Source: Sulfurospirillum sp036802865 (lineage in GTDB: Bacteria > Campylobacterota > Campylobacteria > Campylobacterales > Sulfurospirillaceae). From it: 64,000 nt of DNA. Where the stretch lies: positions 1 to 64,000 of the forward strand of contig NZ_DAIRVK010000002.1 of assembly GCF_036802865.1 (NCBI RefSeq). Reading direction: 5' to 3'. Both the position numbers and the translations under genes were made by a program. Every line of letters begins with the position of its first letter. The first letter of the stretch is position 1. The notes beneath the pieces were generated by a model that saw only the letters and a list, made by a program, of their open reading frames with translations, was not told the DNA's origin and made no database searches. Of the stretch, positions 43,952 to 53,319 are shown piece by piece.

Positions 43952-44630
43952 GTTTTTCCTTAAATGTCTTGTCTGTAACTTTATGAAAATAGTAGGAGAT
44001 TCCTCCTCCAATAATTCCTGCAAGTGGAATAGCAAAATACCAGTGTTGTTTTGCCCAGTGAATGACGATGAGAATTTCTTGTCCAAAATACCATGTTGGA
44101 ACGATTGTAAATGCCGCCCAAAACCATGCTGAGATAAGGTTGATCAAGGCAAACATCTTTCCGCTGTAACGTGTAAGCCCTATGGAAATAGGAATGACGG
44201 TGCGAAGACCGTAAAGGTAGCGCTGAATAAAAATAATCGGCCAACCGTATTTTTTGAGTAAAAGATGGGCAAGTGCCAATTTACGGCGTTGTCCGCGAAG
44301 TTTATTATAAACAAATTTTTTATTGAAACGTCCAATGTAAAAATAGACTTGATCCCCCGCAAAACCGCCAAGCCCTGCCACAAAAATAGCGATGAAGAGG
44401 TTCATATCACCTGTGTGGGTCAAAAGTCCAGCCATAACAAGACCCATTTCTCCTTCTAACATACCCCAGAAGAAGAGAATGATGTAGCCATATTGTTTCA
44501 TGAGATAGATAAATTTATTTTCTAAACCTACAACAGGAGCCATGTACAAGACATAGCCTAATGTTGAGAGTATAATAACCATAAAGAGTGTGAAGAGTTT
44601 TCCAGAGTGTTTATTCATAAATTCACTCAT
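43917..44630 (-). CDS. DedA-family membrane protein
   Basis: The 237-residue protein has the SNARE-associated/DedA domain: W-G-M-L-E-G-E near 53, G-D-Q-V-Y-F-Y-I-G-R (about 93), F-I-Q-R-Y-L-Y-G-L-R-T-V-I-P (about 133) and several membrane segments. DedA proteins are proposed lipid scramblases or flippases needed for envelope integrity. The start lies three bases after trpB and the stop is inside the pepA start region, suggesting coupling. Confidence 0.9.
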   Translation of the reverse strand: MSEFMNKHSGKLFTLFMVIILSTLGYVLYMAPVVGLENKFIYLMKQYGYIILFFWGMLEGEMGLVMAGLLTHTGDMNLFIAIFVAGLGGFAGDQVYFYIGRFNKKFVYNKLRGQRRKLALAHLLLKKYGWPIIFIQRYLYGLRTVIPISIGLTRYSGKMFALINLISAWFWAAFTIVPTWYFGQEILIVIHWAKQHWYFAIPLAGIIGGGISYYFHKVTDKTFKEKHAYRSTQSENK

Positions 44631-44633
44631 CTT

Positions 44634-45839
44634 TTATCCTATGTTCAAAATAGATTTCGCTTGCATCATATCTTTATCCCCACGTCCAGAGAGATTGACA
44701 ATGATAACTTTGTTTTTGATCTCATCTTTTGGGATTTTTTTAAGATATGCTACGGCATGAGCGCTCTCAAACGCAGGAATAATGCCTTCTTTGCGGCTTA
44801 ACCATACAAAAGCATCCAGCGCTTCTTGATCAGTGATATTATCGTAATGCGCTATGCCTTCATCTTTCAGATAGGCATGTTCTGGTCCAATACCAGGGTA
44901 ATCAAGCCCCGCTGAAATAGAATGCGCTTCTAGAATTTGCCCATCATCATCTTGAAGAAGGTAACTCATCTGTCCATGAAGCACCCCTGGGCTTCCTTTG
45001 GCGAGAGAACAGCCATGTTTATCGGTATCTATGCCATGACCTCCTGCTTCAATACCAACGCACTTCACGCCTTCTTCACCTAAGAAGTGGCTAAAAATAC
45101 CCATAGCGTTACTACCACCGCCAATACAGGCGACAACCATATCGGGAAGACGTTTCTCTTTGACCAAGATTTGAGCCTTAGCTTCGTAACCGATAATCGC
45201 TTGAAAATCACGCACCATCATAGGATATGGATGTGGACCTGCTACTGTTCCGATAATGTAAAAAGTATCGCGTGCATGCGTTACCCAGTATCGAATAGCC
45301 TCATTCATGGCATCCTTGAGTGTTTTACTGCCACTTTTAACAGAGTGTACTTTTGCTCCTAAAAGCTTCATACGAAAGACGTTTAACTCTTGACGTTCAA
45401 CATCTTTTTCGCCCATAAAGACTTCACATTCAAGTCCCAAAAGTGCTGCGACAGTTGCTGTTGCAACACCATGTTGCCCTGCACCAGTTTCTGCAATGAC
45501 ACGTTTTTTGCCCATCTTTTTAGCGATTAAGCCTTGTACAATGGTATTGTTGATTTTATGTGCACCCGTATGATTCAGATCTTCACGTTTGAGATAGATT
45601 TTTGCACCTAACTCTTGAGAGACGTTTTTAGCATAGTAAAGTGCTGAAGGACGACCTACATAGTCTTTCATGTAGTGTTCGACTTCACTCCAAAAATTTT
45701 CATTGAAACGAAGGGTTTGGTACTCTTTTTCAAGCTCTAAAAGAACAGGCATCAATGTTTCAGGAACATAGCGCCCTCCAAATATTCCAAAGTGTCCGTT
45801 TGCATCAGGGTCAAATTTTGAAGCTCTAGGAATGTACAT
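44634..45839 (-). CDS. trpB: Tryptophan synthase beta chain
   Basis: The 401-residue PLP enzyme makes tryptophan from indole and serine. It shows the start F-G-G-R-Y-V-P-E-T-L, the PLP lysine in N-H-T-G-A-H-K-I-N-N (about 95), E-T-G-A-G-Q-H-G and the G-G-G-S-N-A phosphate loop (about 240). No other trp gene is near, so trpA must be elsewhere or indole is supplied otherwise. The stop of apt overlaps its start by one base. Confidence 0.95.
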   Translation of the reverse strand: MYIPRASKFDPDANGHFGIFGGRYVPETLMPVLLELEKEYQTLRFNENFWSEVEHYMKDYVGRPSALYYAKNVSQELGAKIYLKREDLNHTGAHKINNTIVQGLIAKKMGKKRVIAETGAGQHGVATATVAALLGLECEVFMGEKDVERQELNVFRMKLLGAKVHSVKSGSKTLKDAMNEAIRYWVTHARDTFYIIGTVAGPHPYPMMVRDFQAIIGYEAKAQILVKEKRLPDMVVACIGGGSNAMGIFSHFLGEEGVKCVGIEAGGHGIDTDKHGCSLAKGSPGVLHGQMSYLLQDDDGQILEAHSISAGLDYPGIGPEHAYLKDEGIAHYDNITDQEALDAFVWLSRKEGIIPAFESAHAVAYLKKIPKDEIKNKVIIVNLSGRGDKDMMQAKSILNIG

Positions 45840-46396
45840 TAGAACACCTCTAACACAGAGTAAACAGAGGTTGTTTTTTTAATATAAAGATCACCTTGTA
45901 AAAAAGTAAGATTCATAATGAAACAAGCTTCAATGCACTCAGCCCCTGCTTTATTGATGAGGTTAACCGCAGCGGTAGCCGTGCCACCAGTTGCAATAAG
46001 ATCGTCGATCAAGAGAACTTTAGGTTTTGATGTATTGATAGCGGAAAACGCATCGATGTGTATGCACACTTCATCGACACCGTACTCCAAAGAGTATTTT
46101 TCACTAATAGTCGTATAGGGAAGTTTGCCAGGCTTTCGAATAGGCACAAAACGTGTTTTAAGACGAGAAGCCAAAGCTGCCCCAAAGATAAAACCACGGC
46201 TTTCAATGCCTGCGATGTAATCAATGTCCATTGCTGAATAACGCTCAACCAAATGGTCCATTAAAAGTGTAAATGCTTCTGCATTGCCTAAAAGAGTGGT
46301 AATGTCTTTGAACTTAATGCCTGGTTTGGGGAAGTCTTCAATTTCACGAATAGAATTTAAAAGATAGATTTTATCAGCATCACTTAAATGACTCAT
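45839..46396 (-). CDS. apt: Adenine phosphoribosyltransferase
   Basis: The protein (185 residues) salvages adenine to AMP. It has the opening I-R-E-I-E-D-F-P-K-P-G-I-K-F-K-D and the PRPP loop V-L-L-I-D-D-L-I-A-T-G-G-T-A (about 125-137). The ATG at 46396, preceded by AAAAGGC, matches the usual family length; the longer start at 46435 adds an unrelated N terminus. It precedes trpB in the operon. Confidence 0.93.
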   Translation of the reverse strand: MSHLSDADKIYLLNSIREIEDFPKPGIKFKDITTLLGNAEAFTLLMDHLVERYSAMDIDYIAGIESRGFIFGAALASRLKTRFVPIRKPGKLPYTTISEKYSLEYGVDEVCIHIDAFSAINTSKPKVLLIDDLIATGGTATAAVNLINKAGAECIEACFIMNLTFLQGDLYIKKTTSVYSVLEVF

Positions 46397-46510
46397 GCTA
46401 TAGCCTTTTTTACTTTTTATATGCATTCTAGGCAAAGCCTAAAAAGTTTGCCTTTTTGAGGCAGAAAATGTTGACATGTAACACATGAAAACAGCAAGAA
46501 CATAGACATA

Positions 46511-46849
46511 TTATAAAAGTGCTTCGATTTTTCCTTCGAGCTCTTTAATATGTTGGCGAAGTTTGTCGCCTTCCATTCGGTATTGACTGTTACGTGTACG
46601 AAGTGATTTTAGATCATTTTTGACCTTTTTGAGTTCATCACTTAAAATATCAATATTGCCCAAAGAGCGTTGCAATTGCACTTGATACTTTCGGATGACC
46701 ACTTCAGCATCATTGAGCGTTTGTTTGACCACAATGTTACTGCGCTTCTCTTTACGTAAAAGTGTTTTAAAGTAGAACACCATAATTAACAAATAGGTAC
46801 ACGCTGAAAAAAGTACGGTTGTTATAATCCATTCTACTGCCATGGTCAC
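46511..46849 (-). CDS. Small membrane-anchored coiled-coil protein
   Basis: The 112-residue product has one membrane segment (about 6-27) then a basic linker and a predicted coiled coil (about 45-112). It is translated directly after rpiB: a GTG at 46849 overlaps its stop, or an ATG at 46843 is used. I recognise no function. Similar small membrane coiled-coil proteins occur in cell-division and envelope loci. Confidence 0.7.
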   Translation of the reverse strand: MTMAVEWIITTVLFSACTYLLIMVFYFKTLLRKEKRSNIVVKQTLNDAEVVIRKYQVQLQRSLGNIDILSDELKKVKNDLKSLRTRNSQYRMEGDKLRQHIKELEGKIEALL

Positions 46850-47274
46850 AACTCTATTTTTTCAACACGTTCAGCGTGTCTTCCACCCTCAAATGAGGTA
46901 GTGCACCATGCTTTAAGCATAGACTCAATGACACCAAGACCCACAATGCGCTGACCAAAACAGAGTACATTAGCATCATTATGTGCACGTGCCATCTCTG
47001 CGGTATAAGCATCATGGCAAAGAGCAGCTCGAATACCTATGTGTTTATTGGCAGCCAAACTCATACCAATACCAGACCCACAGATAAGAATACCCTGTGT
47101 TGCGCTGTTCTTTAGCACTTCAAGACAAAGTGCATGCGCATAATCAGGATAATCAACGCGCTCATCATTAAATGGTCCAAGATCGATGACTTCGTGCCCC
47201 ATATGTTGGAGCATAACAATGACATCGGGTTTGATGGCAATGCCTGCATGATCGGTTGCAATAAAAAACTTCAA
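46846..47274 (-). CDS. rpiB: Ribose-5-phosphate isomerase B
   Basis: The 142-residue LacAB/RpiB protein interconverts ribose- and ribulose-5-phosphate. It starts with the F-F-I-A-T-D-H-A-G segment and has the active-site Cys in C-G-S-G-I-G-M-S (about 70), then the N-D-A-N-V-L-C and the terminal R-H-A-x-R motif. It begins the rpiB-hypothetical-apt-trpB-dedA-pepA unit, with a promoter 32-37 bases upstream. Confidence 0.94.
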   Translation of the reverse strand: MKFFIATDHAGIAIKPDVIVMLQHMGHEVIDLGPFNDERVDYPDYAHALCLEVLKNSATQGILICGSGIGMSLAANKHIGIRAALCHDAYTAEMARAHNDANVLCFGQRIVGLGVIESMLKAWCTTSFEGGRHAERVEKIEL

Positions 47275-47305
47275 GGAAATGTCCTTTAATCAGGGAATAA
47301 GGACG

Positions 47306-47314
47306 ATTATAGCA
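47306..47314 (-). promoter_or_regulatory. Extended -10 promoter box of the rpiB operon
   Basis: On the minus strand it reads TGCTATAAT, an extended -10, 32 bases before the rpiB ATG, with A/T-rich sequence upstream. Confidence 0.55.
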
Positions 47315-47340
47315 CAAGGATTATTATAAATTCCAAAAAC

Positions 47341-47360
47341 AGACTCCCCTTGGGGAGCCT
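47341..47360 (-). terminator. Terminator of the folD-lepB-M50 unit
   Basis: CTCCCC and GGGGAG arms extend to AGRCTCCCC-type pairing with one G-T pair; the minus-strand tail is GTTTTTGG. It lies between the M50 protease and the rpiB promoter. Confidence 0.8.
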
Positions 47361-47361
47361 G

Positions 47362-48015
47362 CTAATATAACCATCCGATAACGTAGCGAATTGGTAGAAA
47401 AAAGTAGTGTGAAAGCGGTGTTGCAATGAAAAGAATCAAGATGATCATTCCATAACGCTCCGCCGATTCATAAAGGCGTACAATAGAATTCCATCCCATA
47501 ATCATCGCAAAGTAAGTCAGAGCATGTGAGCCATCAAGTGGTGGGATAGGATAGAGATTGAACAGTCCTAGCACAACATTGTAAATGAGGGCTTGAATAA
47601 AGAAATAGACGACAAAATACTCGATATAGCTGTTGACTTGGTGTAAATCTTGAAAAAAGCTCAAAACGCCTGCACATATCAATGCAAGTGTAAAGTTATA
47701 CGCAATGCCTGCTAGAGAAACATGAATAGCGGCTTTGTATCCACCATTGCGAATGACGGTAGGAATGAAAATAGGCACAGGTTTTGCCCAACCGAACATA
47801 AAAGGTGCGCCACTAAAAAAGAGTACTGCAGGAACAATAATCGTTCCTACAACATCGACATGCACGATAGGATTGATACTAAGGCGACCTTGGTATTTAG
47901 CCGTGGTATCACCATAGCGATATGCCACATAACCATGCATGATTTCATGCCCAATGATGGCTATCATAAGGGCTAAAACGGTAGCGATGATTTCAAGCAG
48001 GTGGATAGTATCCAT
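47362..48015 (-). CDS. Site-2-protease-like M50 membrane metalloprotease
   Basis: The 217-residue protein has about five membrane segments. The zinc motif is H-E-I-M-H (about 24-28) and the third ligand sits in Y-P-I-P-P-L-D-G-S-H (about 158-167). It is a compact S2P of the kind widespread in bacteria, without a PDZ domain. The substrate could be anti-sigma factors or signal-peptide remnants. Its ATG is translationally coupled to lepB (one-base overlap), whose products it might trim. Confidence 0.88.
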   Translation of the reverse strand: MDTIHLLEIIATVLALMIAIIGHEIMHGYVAYRYGDTTAKYQGRLSINPIVHVDVVGTIIVPAVLFFSGAPFMFGWAKPVPIFIPTVIRNGGYKAAIHVSLAGIAYNFTLALICAGVLSFFQDLHQVNSYIEYFVVYFFIQALIYNVVLGLFNLYPIPPLDGSHALTYFAMIMGWNSIVRLYESAERYGMIILILFIATPLSHYFFLPIRYVIGWLY

Positions 48016-48905
48016 TAAAAAAATCTCTCATCATATTGCATAGAGTCCACAAAACGACCGATACGGTTCCATCTTATTTTGTATTCATCCGTTTTTTTCC
48101 ATGATGCCAGTTCGCTAGCAGAGAGAAGTTTCTCTTCTTCAGCCCCTTTTTTCTCCCATGAAAAATAGATAAACCATGGTTTTCCTACGATAAGTTTATA
48201 AGGGACACTTCCCCAAAAACGGCTGTCATTGGAGTGGTCACGGTTATCGCCCATCATAAAAAAGTTGTCTTTGTCGACTTTGGTATAAAAGGCATTAAAA
48301 CTATAGCCTGAAATGGTAGGAAGTTCTTGTACCATTGCGGGTTTCATAGCCAGTTGATTTGCGTTTAGATACAGTGTCATTTGTTGGAAAAGATCAACAG
48401 AGTCATCATATTGAATGCCGTGGAATTTTTCTTTGTAAGGGTTGTTGACCCAGAGTTTACCTGCGATCGTTTTAATTTTCTCAGGTGCGTAATTTGCTTT
48501 AATATATTCATCACCCTCGTTAAAGTGGATGTAAAGATTTTTCTCTTGGAAAAGAATCTCATCGCCCTCTGTTGCAACACAACGTTTTACATAGTGGACT
48601 TTTTCATCTTTAGGGTAACGAAAGACAACAATATCACCACGTGCTGGTCTGCTTCCCTCTATAAGGTGACCATTATCGTTAAAATCAGGTAGCACTGGAA
48701 TTTCAAGCCACGGAATATGCGGTGTTGCAATACCATACGAGAATTTTTTAACAAAAAGATGATCGCCGACAAGAAGCGTTTTTTTCATCGATCCACTGGG
48801 AATGACAAATGCTTGAGCGACAAAAAAGATAACAAATAAAACGATAACAAGAGTCCCTGTCCAACTGTTGGAGAAGTGGACAAAACGGTTCAGTAAATTT
48901 TTCAT
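48015..48905 (-). CDS. lepB: Signal peptidase I
   Basis: The protein (296 residues from the ATG at 48905) removes signal peptides of exported proteins. It has a membrane anchor (about 14-35), then the catalytic Ser in I-P-S-G-S-M-K-K-T-L (about 38) and Lys in K-V-H-Y-V-K-R-C (about 100), and the box E motif G-D-N-R-D-H-S-N-D-S-R. The ATG is preceded by AGGAAATTC. Lies between folD and the M50 protease. Confidence 0.93.
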   Translation of the reverse strand: MKNLLNRFVHFSNSWTGTLVIVLFVIFFVAQAFVIPSGSMKKTLLVGDHLFVKKFSYGIATPHIPWLEIPVLPDFNDNGHLIEGSRPARGDIVVFRYPKDEKVHYVKRCVATEGDEILFQEKNLYIHFNEGDEYIKANYAPEKIKTIAGKLWVNNPYKEKFHGIQYDDSVDLFQQMTLYLNANQLAMKPAMVQELPTISGYSFNAFYTKVDKDNFFMMGDNRDHSNDSRFWGSVPYKLIVGKPWFIYFSWEKKGAEEEKLLSASELASWKKTDEYKIRWNRIGRFVDSMQYDERFF

Positions 48906-48916
48906 GAATTTCCTAA

Positions 48917-49759
48917 TTATAAACGATGCTTTGCAGCTTTGATGGTGTTTTCTAACAACATTGCAATGGTCATAGGACCAACACCGCCTGGAACGGGAGT
49001 GATGTAACTGCATTTTGGAGAAACGCCTGCAAAGTCAACATCACCTACAAGGCGTCCGTCTTCGGTTTTATTGATGCCAATATCAATCACTATTGCACCC
49101 TCTTTAATCATGTCAGCCGTGATAAGGTTTTGTTTACCCACACCCACGATAACAAGGTCTGCTTTTTGCGTATGTGCTTTAAGATCTTTGGTAAAGATAT
49201 GGCAAATATCAACCGTTGCGCCTGCATTTAAGAGTAGATTCATCATCGGTTTGCCAACAATATTACTCGCTCCTACGACACATGCATCAAGTCCTTTTGG
49301 ATCAATGCTATAGTGTGCTAAAAGACGCATAACGCCAAGAGGTGTGCAGGGTACAAAACTATCCAGTCCTGCAACCAAACGACCCACATTGAAGGGATGA
49401 AAGCCATCAACATCTTTTTTAGGATCAATCGCTTCGATAATTTTTGTGGTATCGATATGTTTAGGAAGGGGGAGTTGAACCAGTACACCATCGATGTTAG
49501 AATTGTTATTGATCATAGCAATGGTTTCTAAAATTTTCTCTTGTGAAATCGTGGTTGGCATTTTATGAATAATCGAATAAACACCCGCAGCATCACACGC
49601 TTTTTCTTTCATCTTAACATAGGTTTGACTCGCAGCATCATCACCGACTAAAATAACGGCAAGACCCGGTGTTATGCCTTTTTCATTAAGCTTATTACTC
49701 TCTTGTTTAAGCTCAATTTTGATTTGATCTGACAGTGCTTTTCCATCGAGGATCTGCAT
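48917..49759 (-). CDS. folD: Methylenetetrahydrofolate dehydrogenase/cyclohydrolase
   Basis: The 280-residue bifunctional enzyme has the Y-V-K-M-K-E-K-A (about 50-57) active-site Lys motif, D-G-V-L-V-Q-L-P-L-P and the NADP+-binding G-A-S-N-I-V-G-K-P-M (about 160), ending P-V-P-G-G-V-G-P-M-T. It interconverts methylene-, methenyl- and formyl-tetrahydrofolate, linking glyA and metE chemistry. The ATG at 49759 is followed by the standard start M-Q-I-L-D-G-K. Confidence 0.95.
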   Translation of the reverse strand: MQILDGKALSDQIKIELKQESNKLNEKGITPGLAVILVGDDAASQTYVKMKEKACDAAGVYSIIHKMPTTISQEKILETIAMINNNSNIDGVLVQLPLPKHIDTTKIIEAIDPKKDVDGFHPFNVGRLVAGLDSFVPCTPLGVMRLLAHYSIDPKGLDACVVGASNIVGKPMMNLLLNAGATVDICHIFTKDLKAHTQKADLVIVGVGKQNLITADMIKEGAIVIDIGINKTEDGRLVGDVDFAGVSPKCSYITPVPGGVGPMTIAMLLENTIKAAKHRL

Positions 49760-49829
49760 TCAAACATCCTTTTAGTTCATTTTTGATACTATACCCAATT
49801 ACGAATAAAGAGAGGATAAAGCAGTTTTG

Positions 49830-50174
49830 ATGCGGTTTTTGCTTACATGTAACGTATTTTTATTTTTATCTTTTACACCGCTCTTGAGTGAGGATTTTAT
49901 CTCGAAAATGGAGTATGCCAAAATGCTCTATTCGAACCCTAGAGGGATTGGCTGTAACAAATGCCATGGTGAAAAAGGAGAAGGTTCTATTATCTCGAAA
50001 TACTCTTCTAAAGGTAAAGATGTTGTACTCTCTGCACCTGCAATCACCAGTGTTTCTAAAGAACGTTTCTTCCAAGCATTGACAAGCCAGCATAAAGTGA
50101 TGCCTACTTACTTTTTGACATGGCAAGAGATCGATAGCTTATACTACTATGTCTCAAGTGAAGTAAAAAAGTAG
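49830..50174 (+). CDS. Small class I cytochrome c, periplasmic
   Basis: The 114-residue protein has a signal peptide (about 1-20, ending near L-S-E-D) and one heme motif C-N-K-C-H (about 42-46). A Met in the V-M-P-T-Y segment near 88 could be the second axial ligand. It is probably an electron carrier of the periplasmic respiratory chain. It is upstream of hemL with a 54-base gap. Its partner oxidase is not in the window. Confidence 0.85.
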   Translation: MRFLLTCNVFLFLSFTPLLSEDFISKMEYAKMLYSNPRGIGCNKCHGEKGEGSIISKYSSKGKDVVLSAPAITSVSKERFFQALTSQHKVMPTYFLTWQEIDSLYYYVSSEVKK

Positions 50175-50228
50175 TTTGTTTAGAAACTTTCTGTAAAATT
50201 ATCAAAAATCAATTAAGGACGTATCATA

Positions 50229-51515
50229 ATGCACTATGATAAAAGCATTAAAGCGTATGAAAAAGCTCAAAGCGTTATTCCTGGCGGTGTTGATTCTCCC
50301 GTGCGTGCGTTTAAAAGCGTGGGTGGAACACCACTTTTTATTAAAAAAGGTCAGGGTGCGTATCTCGTCGATGTGGATGGAAATCGTTATGTCGATTTTG
50401 TTCAAAGTTGGGGACCGCTTATTTTTGGACATGCTAATAAAACAATAGAAAAAGCGGTCATTAAAGCGGTGAAGAAAGGGTTGAGTTTTGGTGCGCCCAC
50501 CAAAGCAGAAACCAAATTGGCAAGCCTTATTTGTTCGCTTTTCCCTGATATGGATAAAGTACGTTTTGTGAGCAGTGGAACGGAAGCTGTGATGAGTGCT
50601 ATCCGACTAGCGCGTGGGTTTACAGGTAAAGATGACATCATCAAATTTGAAGGGTGTTACCACGGACACAGTGACTCACTTTTGGTGCAAGCAGGAAGCG
50701 GCGCTGTAACCTTTGGAAGCCCAAGTTCACCTGGTGTGCCAGCCGATTTGACAAAACACACACTTTTAGCAAAATACAATGACATTAAAAGTGTTAAAAA
50801 ATGTTTTGAAAACTCAAAAAATATCGCATGTATTATCATCGAGCCAATTGCAGGCAATATGGGTTTTGTCCCCGCCGATCCTAAATTTTTGGAAGAGTTA
50901 AGAGCGTTGTGTGATAAACATGAGACTCTTTTGATTTTCGATGAGGTTATGAGTGGTTTTAGAGCAAGTCTTAAAGGAGCACAAGGCATTTATCCTACAA
51001 TGCCAGATTTAGTGACGTTTGGTAAAGTTATTGGTGGAGGAATGCCCGTGGGTGCGTTTGCAGGACGTGCTGAAGTGATGGATAAACTCTCCCCCGATGG
51101 TCCTGTGTACCAAGCAGGAACACTCAGCGGAAATCCAGTCGCAATGGCGGCAGGGTTAGCTTCATTAGAGCAAATCATTGAAGAGTCTGATTTATATGTA
51201 CGCTTAGAACTTAAAGCTAAAAAATTGGTTGATGGACTTAAAGAGGCAGCAAAAGAAGCAGGTATTTCACTCCAAGTTGGTGCTATTGGTTCTATGTTCG
51301 GCTTCTTTTTCAATGACAAACCTGTGAAAAATTTTGATGATGCACTTAAATCAGACACAGCCCGTTTTGCGGCCTTTCATCAAGGTATGCTAGCGAAGGG
51401 CTTTTATTTCGCATGTTCTCAATTTGAAACAGGATTTATAAGTGAAGCTATGAATGATGAGATGATTGATGAGACCATCGAAGCGGCGCAAAAAGTCTTT
51501 AAAGAGATTGCATGA
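50229..51515 (+). CDS. hemL: Glutamate-1-semialdehyde 2,1-aminomutase
   Basis: The 428-residue PLP enzyme makes 5-aminolevulinate in the C5 haem pathway. It has I-P-G-G-V-D-S-P-V-R-A-F-K at the start, S-S-G-T-E-A-V-M-S-A-I-R (about 118), the PLP lysine in T-F-G-K-V-I-G-G-G-M-P-V-G-A (about 262) and an intact C terminus. The ATG of the next gene overlaps its stop. Haem supply for the cytochrome gene just upstream is a plausible link. Confidence 0.96.
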   Translation: MHYDKSIKAYEKAQSVIPGGVDSPVRAFKSVGGTPLFIKKGQGAYLVDVDGNRYVDFVQSWGPLIFGHANKTIEKAVIKAVKKGLSFGAPTKAETKLASLICSLFPDMDKVRFVSSGTEAVMSAIRLARGFTGKDDIIKFEGCYHGHSDSLLVQAGSGAVTFGSPSSPGVPADLTKHTLLAKYNDIKSVKKCFENSKNIACIIIEPIAGNMGFVPADPKFLEELRALCDKHETLLIFDEVMSGFRASLKGAQGIYPTMPDLVTFGKVIGGGMPVGAFAGRAEVMDKLSPDGPVYQAGTLSGNPVAMAAGLASLEQIIEESDLYVRLELKAKKLVDGLKEAAKEAGISLQVGAIGSMFGFFFNDKPVKNFDDALKSDTARFAAFHQGMLAKGFYFACSQFETGFISEAMNDEMIDETIEAAQKVFKEIA

Positions 51516-51802
51516 GCGATAAACCAAAATACGGCAAACTCATTGAAGGGGCAGAACAGCTCTCATTAGGCATTTCCATCGTTGTGGCTGTTCTTATCGG
51601 TATTGGTGTGGGTATGCTTATGAGTAACTGGTTTAACACACCTTGGCTTCTGTGGGTCGGTGTCTCTTGGGGTATTGGTGGTGCGATTTTAAATGTTTAT
51701 AAAGCATATAAGAAAAATGTTGCTTCTCTTGATGAACTTAAAGATGATGTAAGATATAAAAAATACCAACACCAAAAAGATGATGATGAAGACGACAAGT
51801 AG
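51512..51802 (+). CDS. AtpZ/AtpI-family small membrane protein
   Basis: The 96-residue protein has two membrane helices (about 21-43 and 47-68) then a charged, Asp/Lys-rich tail ending D-D-D-E-D-D-K. This is the F0F1-ATPase accessory type that in other bacteria precedes atp genes; here it follows hemL, an arrangement known from relatives. Its stop lies inside the next gene, showing tight packing. Role: ATP synthase assembly or Mg2+ handling (family knowledge). Confidence 0.75.
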   Translation: MSDKPKYGKLIEGAEQLSLGISIVVAVLIGIGVGMLMSNWFNTPWLLWVGVSWGIGGAILNVYKAYKKNVASLDELKDDVRYKKYQHQKDDDEDDK

Positions 51803-52286
51803 GCTTTTGCGTTTTTACCTTTTGGGTGATGTTTTTGTCATTCTTTTTTCGCTCACACAAGGTGAAAATTGGCTTTTAAATACCCAAATAGCTTTTGTGT
51901 GTTCTTTGTTGATTACATTAGCCTCTTTTCGCTCATACCATACGTTTGTAGAGCGTCGTGTCGATGCAGGGCTCATACCAAATGATAAGTTCGATAAATA
52001 CTATGAAGACGATAAAGATGAGGATGACGAAAACGAAAGTGAAACACCAAAAGTCACTAAAATAGGCTTTAAACAGAGTTTTCAAAATCTTGCATTAAGC
52101 TATAAAAGTGCACTTTCGCTGTATCGTATTCTTTCGTACGGTGTGCTGTTTTTAGCCGTACTGTTTTTAATTCGACATGAAACTTTGGATGCGATTGCTT
52201 TTTTTGTGGGCTTAAGTGTGGTGCCACTCTCAAGCTTTTTAAGTGTTTTGTTTATAAAAAAGGGTTTGAATGAAACGAATGAGTAA
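51780..52286 (+). CDS. Inner-membrane protein of unknown function
   Basis: The 168-residue product has hydrophobic segments (about 8-25, 32-48, 112-132 and 135-160) around an acidic middle (about 68-93, E-D-D-K-D-E-D-D-E-N-E-S). Its start overlaps the end of the atpZ-like gene by 23 bases in another frame, and its end overlaps mqnC. I recognise no family. Confidence 0.7.
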   Translation: MMMKTTSRLLRFYLLGDVFVILFSLTQGENWLLNTQIAFVCSLLITLASFRSYHTFVERRVDAGLIPNDKFDKYYEDDKDEDDENESETPKVTKIGFKQSFQNLALSYKSALSLYRILSYGVLFLAVLFLIRHETLDAIAFFVGLSVVPLSSFLSVLFIKKGLNETNE

Positions 52287-53319
52287 TGAAGAAGCCTTAC
52301 GTCTGATTCGTGAGGTTGACCTTAATACATTAGGGGAAATGGCGTTGAAGCGCAAAATGGAGCTTCACCCTGAAAATTTGACAACGTTTGTAGTTGATCG
52401 TAACATCAACTATACCAATGTCTGTTGGGTCGATTGTAAGTTTTGTGCATTTTATCGTCATCATAAAGAGGATGAAGCCTATGTGCTCTCTTTTGAAGAG
52501 ATTGGTCAAAAAATCGAGGAATTAATCGAAATTGGTGGAACGCAGATTCTTTTTCAAGGTGGTGTTCATCCAAAGCTCAAAATCGAATGGTATGAGGAAT
52601 TGGTTGAGTGGATTAGTACCAATTACCCTAGCATAACCATTCATGGATTTTCTGCCATTGAGATCGATTATATCGCTAAAATCTCAAAAATTAGCTACCA
52701 AGAAGTGTTACTACGCCTTCAGAAAAAAGGGCTTTACAGCATTCCTGGTGCTGGCGCTGAGATTTTAAGTGACCGTGTTCGTGATATTATCGCACCTAAA
52801 AAACTAGGGAGTGATGAGTGGATTGGTGTGCATAGAGCTGCCCATAAAATCGGCATGCGCTCAACCGCAACGATGATGTTTGGTACATTAGAAACCGATG
52901 AAGAGATCATAGCGCATTGGGAAAAGATCAGAGAGCTTCAAGATGAAACAGGTGGCTTTAGAGCGTTCATCATGTGGAGTTTCCAGAGTGATCATACCAA
53001 GCTCAAAGAGGAACATCCTGAGATTAAAAAGCAGTCTTCAAACCGTTATCTCAGACTTTTAGCAGTGAGTCGTTTGTATCTTGATAATTTCAAAAATATC
53101 CAAAGTTCTTGGGTAACGCAAGGAAGCTACATCGGTCAACTAGCTCTTATGTTTGGGGCAAACGATCTAGGCAGTACGATGATGGAAGAAAATGTGGTCA
53201 AAGCAGCAGGTGCGGCGAACCGCATGAATCAAGCCGAGATGGTTAAACTCATCAAAGACATTGGCTCAATCCCTGCCAAACGCGACACTTCGTACACGGT
53301 TTTGGAGAAGTTTGCATGA
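52270..53319 (+). CDS. mqnC: Cyclic dehypoxanthine futalosine synthase (radical SAM)
   Basis: The 349-residue radical SAM enzyme has C-W-V-D-C-K-F-C-A-F-Y (about 52-62, CxxxCxxC cluster site) and the MqnC-typical I-G-G-T-Q-I-L-F-Q-G-G-V-H-P (about 90). It cyclises dehypoxanthine futalosine in the futalosine route to menaquinone, the route used by Campylobacterota in place of the classical men pathway. It overlaps the preceding gene by 17 bases and the next by four. Confidence 0.93.
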   Translation: MKRMSNEEALRLIREVDLNTLGEMALKRKMELHPENLTTFVVDRNINYTNVCWVDCKFCAFYRHHKEDEAYVLSFEEIGQKIEELIEIGGTQILFQGGVHPKLKIEWYEELVEWISTNYPSITIHGFSAIEIDYIAKISKISYQEVLLRLQKKGLYSIPGAGAEILSDRVRDIIAPKKLGSDEWIGVHRAAHKIGMRSTATMMFGTLETDEEIIAHWEKIRELQDETGGFRAFIMWSFQSDHTKLKEEHPEIKKQSSNRYLRLLAVSRLYLDNFKNIQSSWVTQGSYIGQLALMFGANDLGSTMMEENVVKAAGAANRMNQAEMVKLIKDIGSIPAKRDTSYTVLEKFA